NCBI GenBank assembly: GCA_009760855.2 | Contig: WPIO01000061.1 | Location: 650,001 to 692,500 of the forward strand | From: Cristatella mucedo | Taxonomy: Eukaryota > Bryozoa > Phylactolaemata > Cristatellidae | Direction of reading: 5' to 3' | DNA: 42,500 nucleotides | Part shown: positions 1 to 38,849 of the stretch, piece after piece | Layout: each line of letters starts with the position of its first letter | Position numbering within the stretch: position 1 is the first letter of the stretch | Position numbers and translations under genes: made by a program | The notes under the pieces: model-generated | What the model was told of the DNA's origin: nothing | Seen by the model: only the letters and a program-made list of their open reading frames with translations | Database searches by the model: none

Positions 1-189
1 AATTTGTCTCACCGGTTAAAAAGACCACTAGTCCTCCAGACCCTGCACCAACAGTATTTCTGATAAGATGCATATATCGATTGCTGCCCACCATCCGGTG
101 AAGTCTCTTCCCCTCTGAAAACTATGGCAAATCAGGCCACCTATTAGTAAACCTACCATAGATCAAGAAAGCATAAGTAAATTTCAGCC

Positions 190-1440
190 ACTTACCCTGC
201 TGTCATTCGTAACAAGAACCTTAAAAAAGTGGCAGACAAGCAACTAAACGATTATATCAATTCATTAGATCTAGATAGAAAGCTCCAGTCGGGATTTAGA
301 GCTAACTATTCCACAGATACTGTGAGGTTTACTGCTTGAAGTTTACAATGACCTTCACCTTCAATGCTGATCACGGTTATGCCTTTCTACAAGATCTCCT
401 TGATCTATCGGCAACATTTGACACTATTGACCACTAAATCTTTCCGGGGCGCCTTTTCACAAGCCTTGGTATCACTGGTACAGTGATAAACCGAGTTAGG
501 TCCTATCTTAGTGTGAGATGTAGGAATGTAGATACAGATGGCTTTTGGTCATCTGGGGGCCCTCAAAATATGGGTACCTTGGGGTTCGGCCTTAATCTCC
601 TTCCGTTTCACAATCCATAGCTTCTTCAGGCCAAGGACATCGCCAAACACAATCCTGGCACTTATGTTTTTGCCGATGACACCCAGCTCTACCCATCGAC
701 CCAAACAGGCCTTGCTCTTTATCCGACTCACTTAATTCTATTACTGCCTGCATCGACAGCATTCGAGTCTGGATAGTTATAACTTCCTGAAGCCTAAACG
801 ATGATACGATCAACCTACAGGTATGGGCAAACCAAGTGCCCCTACAGTTGGAAGACCTAACTCTCTAGATTGGTCCATTCACATGCATCACTACTAGTCA
901 TTGGATGCGCAAATTTTCTCCACTGCCAAGCCAGCCTACATTTAGCTCAGTGATGTTGCCAAAATCTGGGCCTGCCCAGTTAAGAGTACGATAACCAAAC
1001 TAACTCGTACGATTTTAACACCTCGTCTTGATTGCTGAAGACAGGACTCCCGGGTGTTGCCTTCATTTGCCTGCAACTGGTGCAAAACTTTGCGGCTCAC
1101 CGGACCTGTCGTCAAAGTCAAAGCTGCCACATCATACCAAGTCTTTCAGAGCTTCACCCACTCCCTATAAAGTATCGAATAGCCTTTTAAGTGCCTCTGT
1201 CTGTCTGACAGTTCGTATCACTCACTTTCACCAGCCAACCTATCCAACCTCCCCCAGTGTTCTCCCGCATCACACGTTCCTCAACATCTAGTCACCTCGC
1301 CGTCTCTCACAGTAAATGGGAATCTTGCGGCGATCGAGCCTTCAGCTCGAATCCACCGAACGTCAGAAACTTATTTCAAGCAATGAGCATGTTTTATTGG
1401 TATTTTTTTGTAATGACCTCGCATCATATAGGTCTTAGCT
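190..1440 (+). mobile_element. Decayed family 1 LINE (CR1/L2-like), RT region
   Basis: Translated in broken frames it shows ...ADKQLNDYI..., SGFRANYST, LSATFDTIDH, FADDTQLY and downstream LVQNFAAHRTC-like pieces in the order of a LINE reverse transcriptase. Stops and frameshifts are many, so it is an old copy. It lies 3' of the last ZAK exon found. The first 190 bases may belong to the same element but are too degraded to tell. Confidence 0.7.
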
Positions 1441-1449
1441 AGAAACACA

Positions 1450-3750
1450 TCTGCTCCCTCACGCACCTGCTTTTCCTTCTGCAGAGAAACTGCAGTCTGC
1501 ATTAAAATACGTGTGTGTGTTGTGCATGCTTACCTGTCCATGATTCAATGCATGGAACTGGCCAGCGAGAGCAGGGTGATAGTCGCAAAGGCTATTCTGC
1601 CACTACATAAATGAGGTTGCTGAATCAACCAATATTTCAGGTGCCTAGGGAAAGCCTACGGCAAGCACTGAAATTTCGCTCCAGTTCTAACATATAATAA
1701 TAATAATACATTCGTATAACGTCTGACACCGATTTTGTTTAGATACATTTACCATAAAACAGGCTCAAACCGAGTCAAGCTCGTTGGTCTTTTAGTTTAT
1801 AAATTACGGCAATCCATGAAAATAATAACTACATCTTCCTTGTTTTCAGTGATGCAAATTAGTCTATGCACTCAAAAAGACATTGTTACCCGGTTCTTCT
1901 CTTTCTACACTGAGCTAAACAAGATCACAGAGTGGGCCTTGCCACAAACTTTCATTTAAAATGGGCGTTTGGCCTATTGCCGGGCACCATGGATTCAATT
2001 GCCAAGCCAGGTGCAAGCTACATCCTCGACACCAAGCTACAGTTATTTATAGTAAGTAAACAAAGAGAACCTCCATAGAGAACACATATATCAAACGCGA
2101 AAACCACTCATTCAAACTCAGCAGTAGCCGGAGACAAGAGTTGCACGTAACAAAACCAATTGCTTCATGTCGTAATCATGTATACTCAGTACAATATGAA
2201 AAGGGCATATGTCTGCTAAATTTACAGCCTACCGTTCTTAATTAAAAAGGCTGTAATTACAATCCTACTTGCCTAATGAGCCTCGTCCCATAGGGTCTAC
2301 TCATGAGTGCTCCCAAAGATGCAATTAAAAACCTGGGTCGAAATAATTACCCTGGCTTCATGCCACCGGAAGACGAGCAGACTCACGGGTGTCAAATTAA
2401 ACCAATAGCAATCATAAAGGACATGCATTATGTTGATAGAAATAAAAAAATAACGTTTAATTTGGCTCGGATCACTGTCTTACTAGACAAAACAGAGTGT
2501 AGCACACAGAGTCGTCAACTTCCGGGCCTATGCTTGCAAACTAGATCCACATGAGCTTCTGGTGTCATCGCATCGGGTAGACATAGAAATCAGAAGCCAC
2601 TAACTAGGAGGAAGCATCTCAAACAGCCATATTTGCATAGCAATTTTAATGCACCAGGAAGAATTGTATTGTGTCTACATCGTTAGCATATTCATCCACG
2701 TGACGCCGGCTACCACACCTTAAATAAAGGACTGGTGGATCATTATTGATCGAGACAACTTCTCCAGTCCCAAGCGCTCTAGACAGTCTGGACATGGATC
2801 CATTCTAGACAAAAATTAATGGATTCTAAGAGAATGTAGGCCAGCCATATCTACATGCCTTTAGACTAAATCAGTGATACCTCGCCTACACTACAAAATA
2901 GCTTCAGATTCAAATTTACCTCTGCAGAAGCAGATATGTTAGTATTTGGGGATAGGGTCGATTTGGTGTCACGAGACCATCCCGAAGTTTAAGGCCGGAT
3001 GTCATCAATTGAGACAAGTGTCAAATTCTTGCTAGCAAATAGCATATATCTTAAGTAATTGTACCTCTATTTATTGGTAGTGCATTTTCCATTTTGCTAC
3101 CTGAATTCCAGCCTTGTGCATTACACAAATGCTAGACCTCACAAAGCACTACAGTCAAAGGTTAAGCACAGAGTATACATGTCAAACAATGCTGGAGGCA
3201 GTCAAGCTTAATTAGCTCCCCCCCTATACCGTTACGGCTATTTTTTACCCATCACATTTATATATGTGTGTAAGAATGTGCTTGTCTACATGAGAGGTGT
3301 GTAGGAATACACGTGTCTGTAACAGAGTACATGAATTATTTCCCCTATGTGAAAATGTGCTACTATGGCTGTCTGCTAAGGAAATCTAAAGAAATGTTGG
3401 CTACTTTAAGCAATATTCTGTACTTTTCACCTTTCTCGTGTGAAATTTTTCCATTCAAAAACCCTATAACTCATTGATTCTCTAGCTACTTGAGATGTTG
3501 CCCGGACTTCGGGACTTTTTGCAACCAAGTTACTTATGCTGGACCCTCCAAATACTATAACAGTAAATTTCATGCATGGCCTTTAGCTGCGGTTGCAAGA
3601 AAGCAGACCTCAACATAAAATTAAGATCTTAACATCATCACTACGTACACTATGACCCTATATTATCTGAGGTTCCCCATCAGCACTGACAGCTGGCTTA
3701 GCTCTGAAATACATGTACTCCACTCAATACTGACTCGAGTACCGACCACA
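1450..3750. other. No recognisable gene; AT-rich flank or intron
   Basis: About 2.3 kb without coding signal I can support. A degraded SINE-body piece lies at 1570-1650. Any remaining 3' exons of ZAK would have to be here, in the LINE further down, or beyond the window; I found none with matching phase and family residues. Confidence 0.5.
1570..1650 (+). repeat. SINE-body fragment
   Basis: Contains gtgatagtcgcaaaggct and tacataaatgaggttgctga, matching the dispersed motif also seen near 11670, 28740 and 41530. Confidence 0.5.
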
Positions 3751-3801
3751 ATTACACAGATTCGGGTATTGCTCGATCGCGCTGCCAGGAAGAGAGCTCA
3801 C

Positions 3802-3943
3802 GAATGTACGACTGACAGCGGCAGCAGACAGTGGGACCAGCCTCCATACGACTGACTGGTAAGCTTGCTATTGAAGAAGGAGAAGTGCTAATGACTGTTC
3901 GACTCAAATACAAAATGCAATACAGCGAGTGGCCATCAGCAAG
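3802..3943 (-). CDS. Candidate ZAK exon 15
   Basis: An open 142-bp segment with acceptor gacctttcacag in phase 0 (as required after exon 14) and donor gtgagc. It encodes LADGHSLYCILYLSRTVIST... to TVCCRCQSYI. Similarity to vertebrate ZAK is weak: DG-x(5-6)-Y-x(4)-V-x(2)-T and a T-V-x-C-x(3)-Y segment. About ten expected residues (a W-K-containing strand) before it are missing, so a small exon may be unfound, or this may be chance. Confidence 0.33.
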
Positions 3944-4532
3944 CTGTGAAAGGTCAACAATAATCGTAGACCAACTTTCAGCAGCAGACCGAGGCACCAG
4001 ACAAGAGTTTTAGCACAGCTTATCAAGCAGGATATTGTGAACAAGCCAGTACAGGTACCGATATTGGCTTTCTTCGAATAGAAACCAGGCAACTGATCGA
4101 TATTAATATGAAAGTCCCCATAGAGTGGGACCTAACGCAAAGCAGGCCTATTCTACCCAAAAACCGCTAGGGAGTCAACACGACTTTGGAGCATGTGAAG
4201 CAATTGAATGGAATCGATCTCTGATGAAGATACTAATGAAGAAAATACTCACTGGGTTATATGCTACAGCTAAAGGTGACCTTGTGATCTGCTCATCAGC
4301 AACGATTCATACATAAATGACAGTAGCCTGGTTACTGAATAGCTTCAGTGATGTGCATTAAGTCCCTTTGTCAGCAGACCCAAGGCTCCATTTCCAATGC
4401 ACACTGGGATGCAACCTCCAGAGAGCACACACTACCCTCTCCAGTCAGCAAGTTAAGAGGTCTCGAAGAATATGAACCAAAATCCTCGTGAGGGAGACTA
4501 TCGACATATGTAGAATTCACTGTATAATGGTC

Positions 4533-4596
4533 GGGGGGGGGGCAATCACAGGTGGGGCACAGATGAGCAACTGCAGTCAGTCAGTCAGTCAGTCAA
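4533..4596. repeat. G run and (CAGT)n microsatellite
   Basis: A ten-G tract near 4533-4542 and about six CAGT units at 4572-4595, in intron 14 of ZAK just past the exon 14 donor. Confidence 0.8.
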
Positions 4597-4620
4597 AAAG
4601 GCCTACGTTGGCTGACTTAC

Positions 4621-32171
<27,551 letters not shown>

Positions 32172-33100
32172 TTCGGGCTGCTGACAGGCAGTGGGCAGCA
32201 GGGGCTGCTTCAGCTGTGGCACAGCCCGAACCAGTCAGTCGCAGGTCGACCTGCGGCGGCACGGCGACAGACGTTGCCCTTTCAGATGCTAAAGCCACGA
32301 CGATGTCCGGCTGCGTCCCGAACATGGGGCTGCCAAAAATGCAGGGGCTGCTCCGGAGGGGGCACGGTCGGTCGGCCGGCTGGTGGACAGAACCCGAGGG
32401 CGAGTAGCATGCAGCAGCAGGAGCTGATTCGCTAGCATGCGGGCCTGACGCGACAGGTCGACGAGTCGACGAGGAGGCGACGAGCAGAGCTTTAGGTGGC
32501 AACTCGAGGCGAAGATTCGCCTGGGAGGTATAATCGACGCTCCGTCCCGCCCAGGGGCGCTGCGTTCGTGCCGTGCGCACAGCTTTTCTTCCAGGCGCTC
32601 CAGCGATTTGGCGAAGGGCTGTGGCTGCACCTACCCCGCCCCCTTCGAAAGGCGTCGAGCTGCAAGCGGAGCGGTAGCATAATCCGCGCGTGGCCGCCGC
32701 CCTGCGGTTCGGTCACGCTCGGCTGGGGATGGCGGCACTCGCATAAAGGCAAAGCGCTACACCGCCAGACAGCTCACTGCCGAACTATTACCGTAATTCA
32801 CTTCATCATTCTTTGGAACCCGCATCCGCGATCCGGTGCATATCGGTCCCTTCGCCTGCGGGCGGACGTCGCGCTCGTAATTGTAGCCGGCAGCCTTCAA
32901 TGGAGCACACCCCGCGGCACGATGGGGTGCCAAGGTCGCCGGAGCCTGCCGGTAATAGCGGCCACGCTACAGCTACGCCGGCAATCAGCGGAAGTATAGT
33001 ACGGCTAACCTCGCCCGGGGTGGGTGGGGCGATTCGGTAGGCAGGAGTGTAACCGCTCCGTTTCAGAAACCTTTGGGTCCGCTGCACTATGACAGATAAG
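32172..33100 (-). promoter_or_regulatory. CpG-rich 5' region of the ZAK gene
   Basis: About 0.9 kb upstream of the ZAK start is clearly richer in G+C and CpG than the flanking introns, as expected for a promoter/5' UTR island. The long open frames on both strands here look like composition artefacts; none resembles a known protein. A non-coding first exon could be hidden here. Confidence 0.45.
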
Positions 33101-34090
33101 AATTACTCAAAGAGTTTTTGTGGATCGCATCACCACCAGAAGACCAGACGGCCACCGGGTGTGCCCCACACCCCAGCACCGCAGCTCGGAACACTAGGCA
33201 ATGTAATAGAACCGCAATCTACGAATGTAACAAGATAGCGAAGTTAAAAAATTCATTTCGCATCTAATTACCTGTATTTGCATAATTTTTCTGCATTATT
33301 GTTATGCTTAAAAGGGCTTGATGGCGACAGGCAAGCCAGTACCGGAGTAACCGGTCCCGGACTGGGGCGGAGCAGCACTGCGGTAAGGCCACTCCCACAA
33401 CGTCTGGCATTGTCGGCAGCGGGCGGCATGTTCTCCTCATGTTTCTCCTCGGTAGCAGAGCTGGGGCAGTAGGTGCCAGCGCCATACGATTTTAAAGAGG
33501 ATGACTCAGAGCCATAGTCAAGTGTTATTAGGCTTCTCGAGGTTGTAGGGTCACGCTACCCTCGAAATGTTATCCGCGTCTGGGCGGTATAAATGCCTAA
33601 GCAATATTATATAGGCAGTCGGCGGAGCTCTAGGCGTTGAATCTGGCGGGAGTTACGTTCGAGGCGTTTCGAAAGGTCGGCAATTACGCGGTGCTCCTGG
33701 CATTGCACGAGATTTGCGGCACACCGCGGCTGGCTCTGGACACTTAAATGGACTTTCTTTCTATCCTAGCGCACTGGTGTGTTTGAATGCGGCCACTTTC
33801 CGATACAGGTGGCATACCTGCGTGCATCGGTGTTGCGCATACAAGTCGCTAGAGGTGCGTCAAGGTTTATGCGTCGCCGGTTGTTTGCGGCCCGAAGACA
33901 TTAGTGCAGCAACAGCGGCTATTGTGCATTTGCAACAGTACTAAGCCGTACCCCTGCCCTGCGTCAACCACATCCAACAAATAAGTCTTCAAGTCGGTCA
34001 GTAGTTCAGCCTTCACCATTCTGGCACCTTCTCCGCTTCGCGAGCCGCTCGTCTGATCAAAAACGTGTTTTTAAATCCTTTGCAGACCAT
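33100..34090. other. Upstream intergenic sequence, nothing recognised
   Basis: Moderately GC-rich between the CpG-rich ZAK 5' region and the next LINE. No supported ORF or repeat. Confidence 0.4.
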
Positions 34091-34096
34091 CAAGCT

Positions 34097-35205
34097 AATA
34101 ATAACAATAATAACAATAAATTTGCATAGCGTTCGCTCAGAGAACTTAGTCTCTTTCTAGGTGTGCTGCAAAGGAAGCATGATCCAATGGTTAGTGGGAG
34201 CATGGCCAGTGTCAGCATGCATAAGCACGTAAATGATGTAGTTCGATTGCATGCGGGCTGGTACCGCTCCTTTCCTCAACACCTGGTGGGAGCATACTCG
34301 AGAGGGGCCTGTGCACAGCTGTGGTCCACTTCTAATGAGACGTTGACACAGGCCGATAATCAGCTGGTGAACAGATGGTGGATTCACCATCGGGGTCGGC
34401 CAAGGCACAGCGGGAGTGGAGGAGAGGATTGGAGACTCGAGTGGGAGAGAGGGTTCGAGAAAAGTCGTGCTCCCTCTGCTCTGTGAGTAGGAGAATAAAT
34501 TGTCGGCGTTGTTCATCGGCTGGCTCTGTGATGTGCGAACCAAACTACAAATGACGAATCCCGTGGACCACAAAATTCGGTGATAAATAGATACGTTTTT
34601 AGCTTCGTTTAAATGTCGTCAAATCAGGGGGTGTCGTGACCCGATTCGGAACTGAGTTCCGGGCTTTGGGAGCATACAAACTAAAGGCATGGTCTTCATT
34701 GAATTTGAGGTATGTACGAGGTGTAGCTAAACGATTTGATTCAGAAAATCGGGTGGTACTTTGCTTAGCCTGGTAGGGCAGTATATCTGATAATTAGGCT
34801 AGAGCCAAACAATGAATGGACCTGAAAGTGAGTGACAAAATTTTGAATTCGATATGTTCATTGACTGGAAACCAGTGCTGGTCGGCAAGAAGTGGTGCGA
34901 TGTGGCAACTGCGATGCTCACGAAAGACGAGCCTAGCTTCAAATTTTTGCACCAGCTTTAAGGGCCTGATTGCACAGGTCGGTAGACTAGCAAGAAGTTA
35001 CAGAAGCCGAAACGGAATGTCACAAATACATGGACCAATTTAGATGTAGTGTCCCTGTCTAAGCAAGCCAGAACTTTAGCAACGTATTTTAGCTGAAAGT
35101 AGGCAGACTTGATTGTGGAGCTGATGTGGTCGTCTAATGAAAGGTCACTTTGGAGCAGGACGCTTTGATTTCGAGCAGATTCAACAGGAGATAAGCTGGC
35201 TAATC
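34097..35205 (-). mobile_element. Decayed family 1 LINE
   Basis: (AAT)n-like start, hairpin remnant (34125-34165), the 'gtgtcagcatgcataagcac' motif of the 3' UTR, then antisense of the C-terminal RT region to gattcaacaggagataagct. About 34240-34520 does not match the family and may be an insertion or rearranged piece. Confidence 0.7.
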
Positions 35206-35209
35206 AGTG

Positions 35210-36055
35210 TATTAAATTTAGTCCATTTATTGTCTAGTAAATATAATATTCAAGGTCCTTTGAATCAGCACTACGGAAATTGAGTAGCCCTTTTGAATAA
35301 ACCGAAGTAACCGGCATTTAATTTATAGTATTGAGTGTGAATGCGCGCAAGCATTCACTTCGTTTTTGAATGGAACGAGTGACATGCGAGTAGTAGTAGC
35401 AGCAGCTCCGGGAGAGCGGCCCGTACAAGCAATTCTCTGACAGCTCAGCTAACCTTTTATCCCTCATATTGACATACCCAGGCAACAAAGATTTGGCCTC
35501 ATATTCCAAGTGGCAAAGTTTTCAAATATCCTGTGGAAAATTCGCGAAGCAAACTGTCGCTATTATGCAACACTACGCTGCAAATTTCTTATTTATCTGT
35601 ATCCCTGTGTAGTAAGTGTATACCTCCTAACTGCCTATGCTTCAAATGACAAAAGACCATTGACATGACCTTGAAATAATCCTGCGAAAAGAAGCTCTCT
35701 TGACGAAGAGATTGATGCATTAGAGATTAATTTTTCTCCGTAAAATTTCACATAAAGCTATGGCCAAAAGTATGCTATTAAAAATGCAATTTATATTTTG
35801 CGCATACGATTTATATGACTTTACAAAACTTTAAGATGGTTCCGTATTTGATCATTTGATGTGTCCACTAATAATGGCGATCAGCAGTAGTTGCCGAGGC
35901 TTGGTATTTATCTGGTGCTCTAGGCATTAAGCCCACAATTAGTAATGCTTTCCAAATTTATACTTTCCAGTAATATAAATACTAGTAAAATTCAGGAGCC
36001 GTATGCTTACCAGCTCATTTTTCAGCTGCCTTAGCAGATGAATGTCAGCAAACAA
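35210..36055. other. AT-rich intergenic sequence, nothing recognised
   Basis: No coding or repeat signal I can support. Confidence 0.4.
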
Positions 36056-36059
36056 ATAT

Positions 36060-36465
36060 AGGGAAAATGTCAGTCGGAATCCAGGCGACACCACTCCACT
36101 GAAACTCTATACTTCTTGTTGCCAATGACATCCTATGCAGCAACGATGACTGGAATGTTACTTCCCTAGCGCTGCCAGATTTATCAGCTGCCTTAGTCAC
36201 CATTGGTTACGATATCCTACTTGAACGATTGAGAAAAACGGTCAGTCTGGCAGACGAGGCACTGGCGTGGTTCAAGTCGCACTTGTCCGGTTGTGTTCGT
36301 GTCATGTGGGGGTTAGGTCTCATCCATCAAACCAGTCGCCTACGGAGTCCCACAAGGGTCTGTCCTCGGTCCTTTACTGTTCTCCATGTATACTGGACCT
36401 TCCGAAAAATTGATTTGGGTTCACGGAATCGGCTCTTCTATTAAGCATACTATAGAATTAATATA
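36060..36465 (+). mobile_element. Family 2 LINE, RT 5' part
   Basis: Encodes LLVANDILCSNDDWNVTSLA, LPDLSAALVTIGYDILLERL, EALAWFKSHLSG and, after frameshift, [20 protein letters not shown]. Interrupted at about 36465 by a family 1 insertion; continues at about 37056. Confidence 0.75.
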
Positions 36466-36639
36466 ATATAATAATAATAATATATTTGTATAGCTCCTTC
36501 CGAGAAATGAATCTCTCCAGGCACTTAACAGATGCTGCATATAAAGCGTCACTAAACGTTTGGTGGTAACATCCGCAAGCAGCAGGCATAGTGTAAGCAG
36601 GTGCATGCACACGAAGGACTAATCACAAAGACCCACCAA

Positions 36640-36714
<75 letters not shown>

Positions 36715-37055
36715 TATGAACTGTGAAAAGAAGCGGACCGAGCACAGAGCCCTGAGGTACTTGATCGTACTTGAGTGGTTCCTCAGATGATCTTTATCCG
36801 TTCATATTAATATCCTGGAGCCTCCGACTGCGATAGGATCTGAACCATTGCAGTGCAGTACCAGTAAGAAGGACTTTGTGATCAACAGTATCAAAAGCTG
36901 CCCAAAGATCAAGCAGGATAAAGAGAGACTTTACCCAAGTCTGCATTCATATTCATGAGACGGACGTTATAGATCCTAAGCAATACTGACGCTGTGGGGT
37001 GATTAACCCTAGCCCCAGACTGGAATTTACTTGCTAGGTTTGAGGTCTGCCACAA
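36466..37055 (-). mobile_element. Family 1 LINE with a (GA)n-filled internal deletion
   Basis: Low-coordinate part (36466-36643) is the 3' end; after a 71-bp GA tract the sequence jumps to the RT block antisense of [11 protein letters not shown] and runs to about 37055. Compared with the copy at 15.3-16.6 kb some 0.9 kb is missing at the GA tract. Confidence 0.75.
36644..36714. repeat. (GA)n microsatellite
   Basis: About 71 bp of GA with one GGA slip, exactly at the internal junction of the LINE. Confidence 0.95.
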
Positions 37056-37830
37056 CTATCCAGCCACATTTGTCATTTAAACCGTCGGAATCTGCTGCAG
37101 CGACTGATAAACTGAATGCTTGCCATGCAAACATTCGATCTTGGGTGTCGGTAAATTTACTTAACTAAACTATGATAAAACGGTATGCGGTATGAGTAAA
37201 AATGTTTAAAGCTGCCACTCATAGGACACCCTAAGCGTGTGGATGGACTAGAAGACTTTGCTCTTCTAATAGGTGAAGCTGTTGGGCGACCGTCACCGTT
37301 TTCCCGAAATTTAGGAGTCATATTTGACAAAGGCCTAACTTTCGAAATTTTCATTAGGAAACTTCCTCCGCAACTAGCCATTGCGTCTGATCCCTATCTA
37401 AGATTAGGGACTGTGTGCCACGGTGGCTTGCAAAAAAAAAACTAGCTCCCTGATTCTGTCTTGGCTAGATTATTGCAATTCCATTTTTTTGTGTTCTACT
37501 GGTAAAAGGTCAGGTAGGCCACTGCAGCTTGTGATTAATATGGCTGCAAGGCTAGTTAATAAATGCTAGAGATTCAGCCATCTGTCTCTTTTGCTGAAGA
37601 AGCTTCGATGGCTTCCGGTTGATCAACGGACATTACAGATTACAGTTCTTACGCTGATTCACAAAACCGCTATGGCTTGGCTCATTCGTACCTAGCTGAA
37701 CTCCTGCACCACTTTCAGCCTCCTCCCTGAGGTCTCTATGAACAAAGAGTTAGCTGCTACATTCCTACGCTTAAAGACAGTTAACGGCAGACGCTTTTGC
37801 TCTGCAGGTCCTTGAAGGCAGAACATTTCT
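37056..37830 (+). mobile_element. Family 2 LINE, RT 3' part
   Basis: Continues PHLSFKPSESAAATDKLNAC, IRSWVSVNLLKLNYDKTVCG, RNLGVIFDKGLTFE, then LQLVINMAARLVNKC, RWLPVDQR and the 3' coding end. It follows naturally from the part at 36.06-36.46 kb. Frame broken several times. Confidence 0.75.
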
Positions 37831-37879
37831 CGCACTATCTCACACATAATTACGCCCAAGTAGGCAGATGACCTGGCTA

Positions 37880-38241
37880 ATACCGGCGTGCAGCTTGAAT
37901 ACTTTTATCCTCAAGAAGTCTATCAGCCTTTTTTAGTTTGGCTGAGACAGAAAACTTTGCTGGGGTTGTGCACGTTCGGCGGGCACGCGGTGTGTTGGTT
38001 TCCAGAGAGGGCTTTCATTTCCTTTAGAGGGGCGATCGCATGGAAGGCATTGCAGGTGATACGTTCGGGGCGGCACGGTTTAGTCTTACCGAATTTTGTG
38101 CTTGTCGTACATTTTAAATACGCCTGCAGGGTGGCACACCTTCAGTGCGAACCTGAAGACTTTCCAGAAATACGGCGTGCAAATTTCTTTTGGATAGCGC
38201 TCAGCAGCTTTCTCACCTCGTGCACTGGGAGATCCACTTAA
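37880..38241 (+). pseudogene. L1/Tx1-like RT C-terminal fragment
   Basis: A 117-codon open frame contains FISFRGAIAWKALQ then SGRHGLVLPNFVLVVHFKYA. This resembles the L1-type segment FIW...RI...L...GGL-LPNF-LYY-A downstream of the RT domain. The FIW tryptophan and YY are changed. Only this piece is present. The rest of the frame is not recognised. Confidence 0.4.
38004..38050. repeat. Inverted repeat, left arm
   Basis: 47 bp matching, in reverse complement and with about four mismatches, 38747-38793. The core is ggggcgatcgcatggaaggc. Confidence 0.85.
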
Positions 38242-38280
38242 AAATGTTTCTCAAGTGGGGGCGACCACTTTTCGTACTAC

Positions 38281-38562
38281 GTGGATGGTAGGTGCTACAT
38301 AATCCTGCCGGACGCCGGCACGCATTCCGGATACAGCGTTAGTCTCGCCAAAGATGTGCCTAAAGGCCGCTTCCGGCTGCGTAGCGGCTGCAGCGCAGAG
38401 CGCCAGACCATCCGGAAATTTCTGGGCTTGTCGATTTTTCTGAAACGAGAGTCTAAAATGAGCTCTTATATAGGGTCGGGTTTGAATAAGGGTACCATTA
38501 TCCTAGAGAAGTTACGATTGGTTGAAGAGGCCGGACCACCCGGTGCACCTTCGCAGCCTTAA
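38281..38562 (+). CDS. Unrecognised open frame, possibly a retroelement remnant
   Basis: 93 codons starting MDGRCYIILPDAGTHSGYS and ending in a proline-rich tail. GC-rich, lying between the L1-like fragment and its inverted partner. The frame also extends upstream without ATG. No family recognised; it may be non-functional. Confidence 0.2.
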   Translation: MDGRCYIILPDAGTHSGYSVSLAKDVPKGRFRLRSGCSAERQTIRKFLGLSIFLKRESKMSSYIGSGLNKGTIILEKLRLVEEAGPPGAPSQP

Positions 38563-38652
38563 GGTCTCTGTCTATCAGTGGCTGGAGAAGCGCCAAAACC
38601 AACTTCAGAACAACTAATACGTGCCCTTTATGCATAGGGCCAGGCCAGTTTC

Positions 38653-38679
38653 TGCCATGGGCAGAGTGCCCATAGCAGG
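38653..38679. other. Short perfect-loop hairpin
   Basis: CTGCCATGGGCA and TGCCCATAGCAG pair over 12 positions with one mismatch around GAG. Confidence 0.6.
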
Positions 38680-38746
38680 TTGGTCACTATTGTCGCCGGC
38701 GTCTTTTGGAGAGATTTAACTCAGTGCCCAGAACGCACCAAACGGC

Positions 38747-38793
38747 ATGCCTTCCATGCGATCGCCCCTCTTTAGGAAATGACGGCCCTCTCT
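38747..38793. repeat. Inverted repeat, right arm
   Basis: Partner of the arm at 38004-38050. Its minus-strand translation (RGAIAWKA) repeats that of the left arm, and weaker similarity continues inward. Confidence 0.85.
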
Positions 38794-38849
38794 TGAGAAC
38801 GACTCGTCGCATGTGCTCCATAACGTGTGCATCCCCAGCTAGTTTATAT

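Noticed and set aside
2303-2554. 83-codon plus-strand frame
   Set aside because: No motif, repeat or splice support in an AT-rich non-coding stretch.
3831-4013. Plus-strand frame with LKYKMQYSEW
   Set aside because: No splice or family support, and it overlaps the better minus-strand candidate.
4405-4425. A W-K-W-encoding segment as the missing small ZAK exon (minus strand)
   Set aside because: The acceptor phase does not fit exon 14 and no usable donor follows before a stop.
4571-4596. Short tandem CAGT as a CRISPR-like array
   Set aside because: Simple microsatellite without spacers, in an animal intron.
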